From contig CAJTQI010000008.1 in the NCBI GenBank assembly GCA_910578645.1, forward strand, positions 1 through 64,000: a DNA stretch of 64,000 nucleotides, written 5' to 3'. Below the pieces are notes generated by a model. That model saw only the letters and a program-made list of their open reading frames with translations. It did no database searches and was not told the origin of the DNA. Both the position numbers and the translations under genes were made by a program. Source of the DNA: an uncultured Lachnospiraceae bacterium (GTDB lineage: Bacteria; Bacillota; Clostridia; Lachnospirales; Lachnospiraceae). Each line of letters opens with the position of its first letter. Position 1 is the stretch's first letter. Shown in pieces: positions 61,168-64,000 of the stretch.

Positions 61168-62843
61168 GATATCATATCTGTTTTTTTATAATCTGGGCAG
61201 CACAGATGGCGGCTGCCTTTTATTTCTGTGTGCAGAAACAAGGATTCCATGAGGACGAATATTACACCTATTATTCCACGGCGCGTACCAATGGCTTCTA
61301 TGTAGAAGACGGGGAATGGATGGACAGGGATGTTTACCGGGATGAATTTGTGGTGCTGCCCGGACAGAGGTTTCAGTATGGGTTCGTGAAGCAGGTGCAG
61401 TCCTGGGATGTACATCCGCCCATGTATTATTGGATATTCCATACGGTGGCGTCCCTTGTGCCAGGCGTATTTTCCAAATGGATTGGACTGTCGGTGAATT
61501 TGTTTTTCTTTGGGATAAACATCTTTTTATTGACATATTTGTCATATTTAGTCGGCGGGCGCAATGCAGGACTGGCTTTTCTTGTAGCAATTTTTGCCGG
61601 ATTAAGCCCCGCCGCCATGAGTGGCGTGGTGTTTATCAGAATGTATGAGATGCTCACCACGACTGTGTTGGTATGTAGTATTTTACATGTGCGCGCTATG
61701 GGGATAAAGGAAGGTAAGCTGCCTGTGCTAAAATGTCTGCTTCCTATGGCGGCGGTGACGTATATCGGTTTTTTGAGCCAGTATTATTATTTTATCTTTC
61801 TGTTTTACTTGGCGGCAGCCTTTGCCCTATGGCTTTTGTGGCGGGACAAGAACATAGGGAACTGTCTTAGGTACGGGGTATGTCAGGGAGGCGCATTTGT
61901 CCTGGCATATTTGACGTATCCTTCCTGTCTGGGACAGATGTTTCGTGGACAGCGAGGGGCGCAGGCCACAGAAAATTTCTTTGACATGTCCAATACGGTA
62001 CAAAGACTCCGTTTTTTCTGGGGTTTGTTGGATACGTACGTTTTTGGTAACATGCTTCCGGCTTTCTTGTTGGTGGTTTTGGTGCTTGCGGTGACGGCGC
62101 ACAGGCAGCGAAGCGCACAGAGGATGAGGCGGATGAAGCAAGGGACGCAGCCTGAAATTGACAGTGGTGAAGCAACGGTGTGTGAAGAGGAGCAAGGTGG
62201 GTTTGGAGCCGCATTTTGGATGCTTGTTTTTGCAACCCTGGGATATTTTGTGACGGTGTCAAAAACTGCGCTGCTATTAGGCGATACATCTAACCGTTAT
62301 CAGCTTCCGGTTTACGGCATCATCGTGTTATTGGTTTTTCAGGCAATATGGGGATTGTGGAAGCGGGTGGTATTTTCTTCGGATGGGAAGTGTTTTGACC
62401 GGGGCGAAAGAACGGGAAAATGGATAAAGAGTGCCTGGACAGTGTGCGCTCTGGTATGCCTGGTAATCGATGGTGCAGGTCTTATGTCCGGAAAGACGGT
62501 CTTCCTTTATCCGGAAGAACGAGAACAGATTGTCTACGCGGAAAAAATGGCACAGCAGGGTGTGCCGGTGGTTTATCTCTATGAGACAGGGGCGGAATGG
62601 TGTATATGGGATGTGGCCAACGAACTGTTTGTCCATCCGACAGTTTATTTTGCAGCGGTGCAGGGTGACGTCCCGATTGCGGATGACAGAATCAGGAATG
62701 CGGATGAACTGGTGGTATACATGGCAAAAGGAGCGGATGCAGGGCGGCAGGCAGAGAGGATTTTCCGGAGTAATCCGGGACTGGAAGAAGACAGTCTGGT
62801 GTTTGAACAAAAGTATTGTGATGTGTATTATTTTAGCAAATAG
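61140..62843 (+). CDS. GT-C type membrane glycosyltransferase (family 39-like)
   Basis: 567 residues, about ten to eleven membrane segments. First outside loop carries the GT-C catalytic pattern: FHEDEYYTYYSTARTNGFY followed by SWDVHPPMYYWIFHTVASL (DE and DxHPP motifs). AGGAGA eight bases before ATG 61140, inside the preceding gene. Uses lipid-linked sugar on the outer face, probably to decorate the polymer, fed by a GtrB-like enzyme such as that at 50237. Last gene of the operon. Confidence 0.82.
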   Translation: MENGNAAGIRYHICFFIIWAAQMAAAFYFCVQKQGFHEDEYYTYYSTARTNGFYVEDGEWMDRDVYRDEFVVLPGQRFQYGFVKQVQSWDVHPPMYYWIFHTVASLVPGVFSKWIGLSVNLFFFGINIFLLTYLSYLVGGRNAGLAFLVAIFAGLSPAAMSGVVFIRMYEMLTTTVLVCSILHVRAMGIKEGKLPVLKCLLPMAAVTYIGFLSQYYYFIFLFYLAAAFALWLLWRDKNIGNCLRYGVCQGGAFVLAYLTYPSCLGQMFRGQRGAQATENFFDMSNTVQRLRFFWGLLDTYVFGNMLPAFLLVVLVLAVTAHRQRSAQRMRRMKQGTQPEIDSGEATVCEEEQGGFGAAFWMLVFATLGYFVTVSKTALLLGDTSNRYQLPVYGIIVLLVFQAIWGLWKRVVFSSDGKCFDRGERTGKWIKSAWTVCALVCLVIDGAGLMSGKTVFLYPEEREQIVYAEKMAQQGVPVVYLYETGAEWCIWDVANELFVHPTVYFAAVQGDVPIADDRIRNADELVVYMAKGADAGRQAERIFRSNPGLEEDSLVFEQKYCDVYYFSK

Positions 62844-62881
62844 ATTAAGCAATTTATCGAGCAACTTAAGATTTTAGAAGA

Positions 62882-62910
62882 TTGCAAAGGATTTTTGGCT
62901 ATGTTATACT
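62882..62910 (+). promoter_or_regulatory. Promoter of pseB-like gene
   Basis: TTGCAA (62882-62887), 17-base spacer, TATACT (62905-62910), 80 bases before the start; shows that the dehydratase starts a separate unit. Confidence 0.65.
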
Positions 62911-62990
62911 AAAGGGCGATGTAAAAGGTATATTTTTCAATTGTCTGGTTAAGAAATATAAATAGAGTATACAAAATTGGAGGAACTCAT

Positions 62991-63983
62991 ATGTTAAATA
63001 ATAAAACAATATTGATTACCGGAGGTACAGGTTCTTTTGGCAAATGCTTTACCAAGTATGTTTTGACGCACTATGAGCCGAAGAAAATTATTATTTATTC
63101 GCGGGATGAATTTAAGCAGTGGCTTATGGCGGATGAGTTCAGGGAATATGAGAATAAGCTTCGCTTTTTTATTGGGGATGTGAGGGATGTGGAGCGTTTA
63201 AGAAGGGCCTGTGAGGGAGTGGATTACATTATCCATGCGGCGGCTTTAAAACAGGTTCCGGCTTGTGAGTACAATCCCAATGAGGCGATTAAGACCAATA
63301 TACACGGGGCGATGAATGTGATTGATGCGGCATTGGACAGCGGCGTGCACAGGGTGGTGGCGCTTTCTACAGACAAGGCGGTAAACCCGGTTAATCTGTA
63401 CGGCGGTACGAAACTGGTATCGGACAAGCTGTTTGTGGCGGCCAATGCCTATGCAGGCACGAAGGATATTAATTTCTCTATTGTGCGCTACGGCAATGTA
63501 GCGGGCAGCCGTGGTTCGGTCATCCCGGTATTCCATAAGCTGATTAAGGAGGGGAAGACGGAAATGCCGGTTACGGATGTCCGGATGACGCGTTTCTGGA
63601 TTAGTCTGACGCAGGGTGTGGAGCTTGTCATTAAGGCGCTTACGGAAGCCAAGGGCGGCGAGACTTTTATCAGTAAAATACCGTCCTTTAAAGTGACTGA
63701 TTTGGCGGAGGCGATGCTGCCGGGATGCACCATCAGGGAAACAGGTATCCGGCCGGGCGAGAAACTTCATGAGATTATGGTGACAACAGAAGATTCCCAC
63801 ACCACATATGAGTACGATAAGCATTTTATCGTTTATCCGCAGATGGTATGGAATGACAGGCAGCAGTTTGCGCCCTGCGGCAAAAAGGTGGAAGAGGGGT
63901 TCGCTTACAGTTCAGGGACGAATAAAGAATGGCTGTCGGTGGAGGATATCAGGCGTCTTCTTAAGGATGTAGTGTTGGAATAG
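62991..63983 (+). CDS. pseB: UDP-N-acetylglucosamine 4,6-dehydratase (inverting), PseB-like
   Basis: 330 residues. Cofactor loop ILITGGTGSFGKCFTKYVL, SRDEFKQWLMADEF, FFIGDVRDVERLRRAC, AAALKQVPACEYNPNEAIKT and LSTDKAVNPVNLYGGTKLVSDKLF are the hallmarks of the PseB/FlaA1/CapE group; the catalytic Tyr is replaced within the LYGGTKL triad pattern common to this family. GGAGGAACTCAT precedes the ATG. In pseudaminic acid synthesis it makes the first keto sugar; in capsules the same reaction leads to N-acetylfucosamine sugars. The next gene, beyond the window, would tell which. The last 17 bases of the window hold nothing. Confidence 0.9.
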   Translation: MLNNKTILITGGTGSFGKCFTKYVLTHYEPKKIIIYSRDEFKQWLMADEFREYENKLRFFIGDVRDVERLRRACEGVDYIIHAAALKQVPACEYNPNEAIKTNIHGAMNVIDAALDSGVHRVVALSTDKAVNPVNLYGGTKLVSDKLFVAANAYAGTKDINFSIVRYGNVAGSRGSVIPVFHKLIKEGKTEMPVTDVRMTRFWISLTQGVELVIKALTEAKGGETFISKIPSFKVTDLAEAMLPGCTIRETGIRPGEKLHEIMVTTEDSHTTYEYDKHFIVYPQMVWNDRQQFAPCGKKVEEGFAYSSGTNKEWLSVEDIRRLLKDVVLE

Positions 63984-64000
63984 GCCGGAAATAGAATATT

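Noticed and set aside
1..64000. CRISPR arrays, rRNA genes, intact insertion sequences or a prophage
   Set aside because: No regularly spaced direct repeats, no rRNA sequence and no full transposase, integrase or phage structural genes were seen.

Overview
The window looks like a chromosomal segment of a gut-type Lachnospiraceae (Bacillota, Clostridia). Supporting signs are purine-rich GGAGG ribosome-binding sites, YesM/YesN-type two-component systems next to carbohydrate ABC transporters, a DUF624/YesL protein, a Spo0A-type DNA-binding domain, and mid-range GC with AT-rich intergenic DNA. The genus cannot be fixed from sequence reading alone.

Layout. (1) 1-971: the decayed edge of a Tn916/Tn1549-type integrative element (sigma-like regulator cut by the window, then a helix-turn-helix gene with an in-frame amber stop). 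(2) 972-8509: a hexosamine locus with a CBM9-like protein, a nucleotidyltransferase, a divergent AraC regulator, a binding protein plus two permeases, and a kinase very like N-acetylhexosamine 1-kinase (NahK). (3) 8689-20776: a mannoside locus with a YesM/YesN sensor pair, ABC importer, GH38 alpha-mannosidase, ROK kinase, GntR regulator and a long mannose-6-phosphate isomerase. (4) 21075-31277: a third importer with GH31 glycosidase and YesL-like protein, then a hybrid histidine kinase overlapping an orphan solute-binding protein. (5) 31572-42310: tRNA-Glu and tRNA-Cys, a lipoprotein, a CPBP protease, TetR plus alpha/beta hydrolase, an unknown coiled-coil protein, a LytTR/GHKL two-component system, a single-chain type IIG restriction-modification enzyme and a DUF3048 lipoprotein. 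(6) 42580-63983: surface polysaccharide synthesis: rfbD, gmd, a membrane protein, a MATE transporter, fcl, a solitary Spo0A DNA-binding domain, then a long run of glycosyltransferases with a priming phosphoglycosyltransferase, a Wzz-type protein and an EpsG-type polymerase, and finally a PseB-like dehydratase that starts a new unit continuing beyond the window.

How it works together. The first half imports host- or diet-derived oligosaccharides (hexosamine-containing, mannose-containing, alpha-xylosides or alpha-glucosides) and converts them to phosphosugars. None of the three importers has its own ATPase here, so a shared ATPase elsewhere is implied. The second half makes a surface glycan that probably contains fucose (gmd + fcl) and perhaps rhamnose.

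Points most worth a second look: four GTGCAAA operator-like boxes and a 10-bp inverted repeat in the AraC/binding-protein gap; a dispersed extragenic element with the core TACCCTCARTGAA; a 320-bp imperfect inverted repeat before the MATE gene; an identical 20-bp block before two genes of the third sugar operon; a Wzz-type protein with what looks like a stripped BY-kinase tail; the stand-alone Spo0A DNA-binding domain next to the polysaccharide operon; and the hybrid-kinase/orphan-binding-protein pair.
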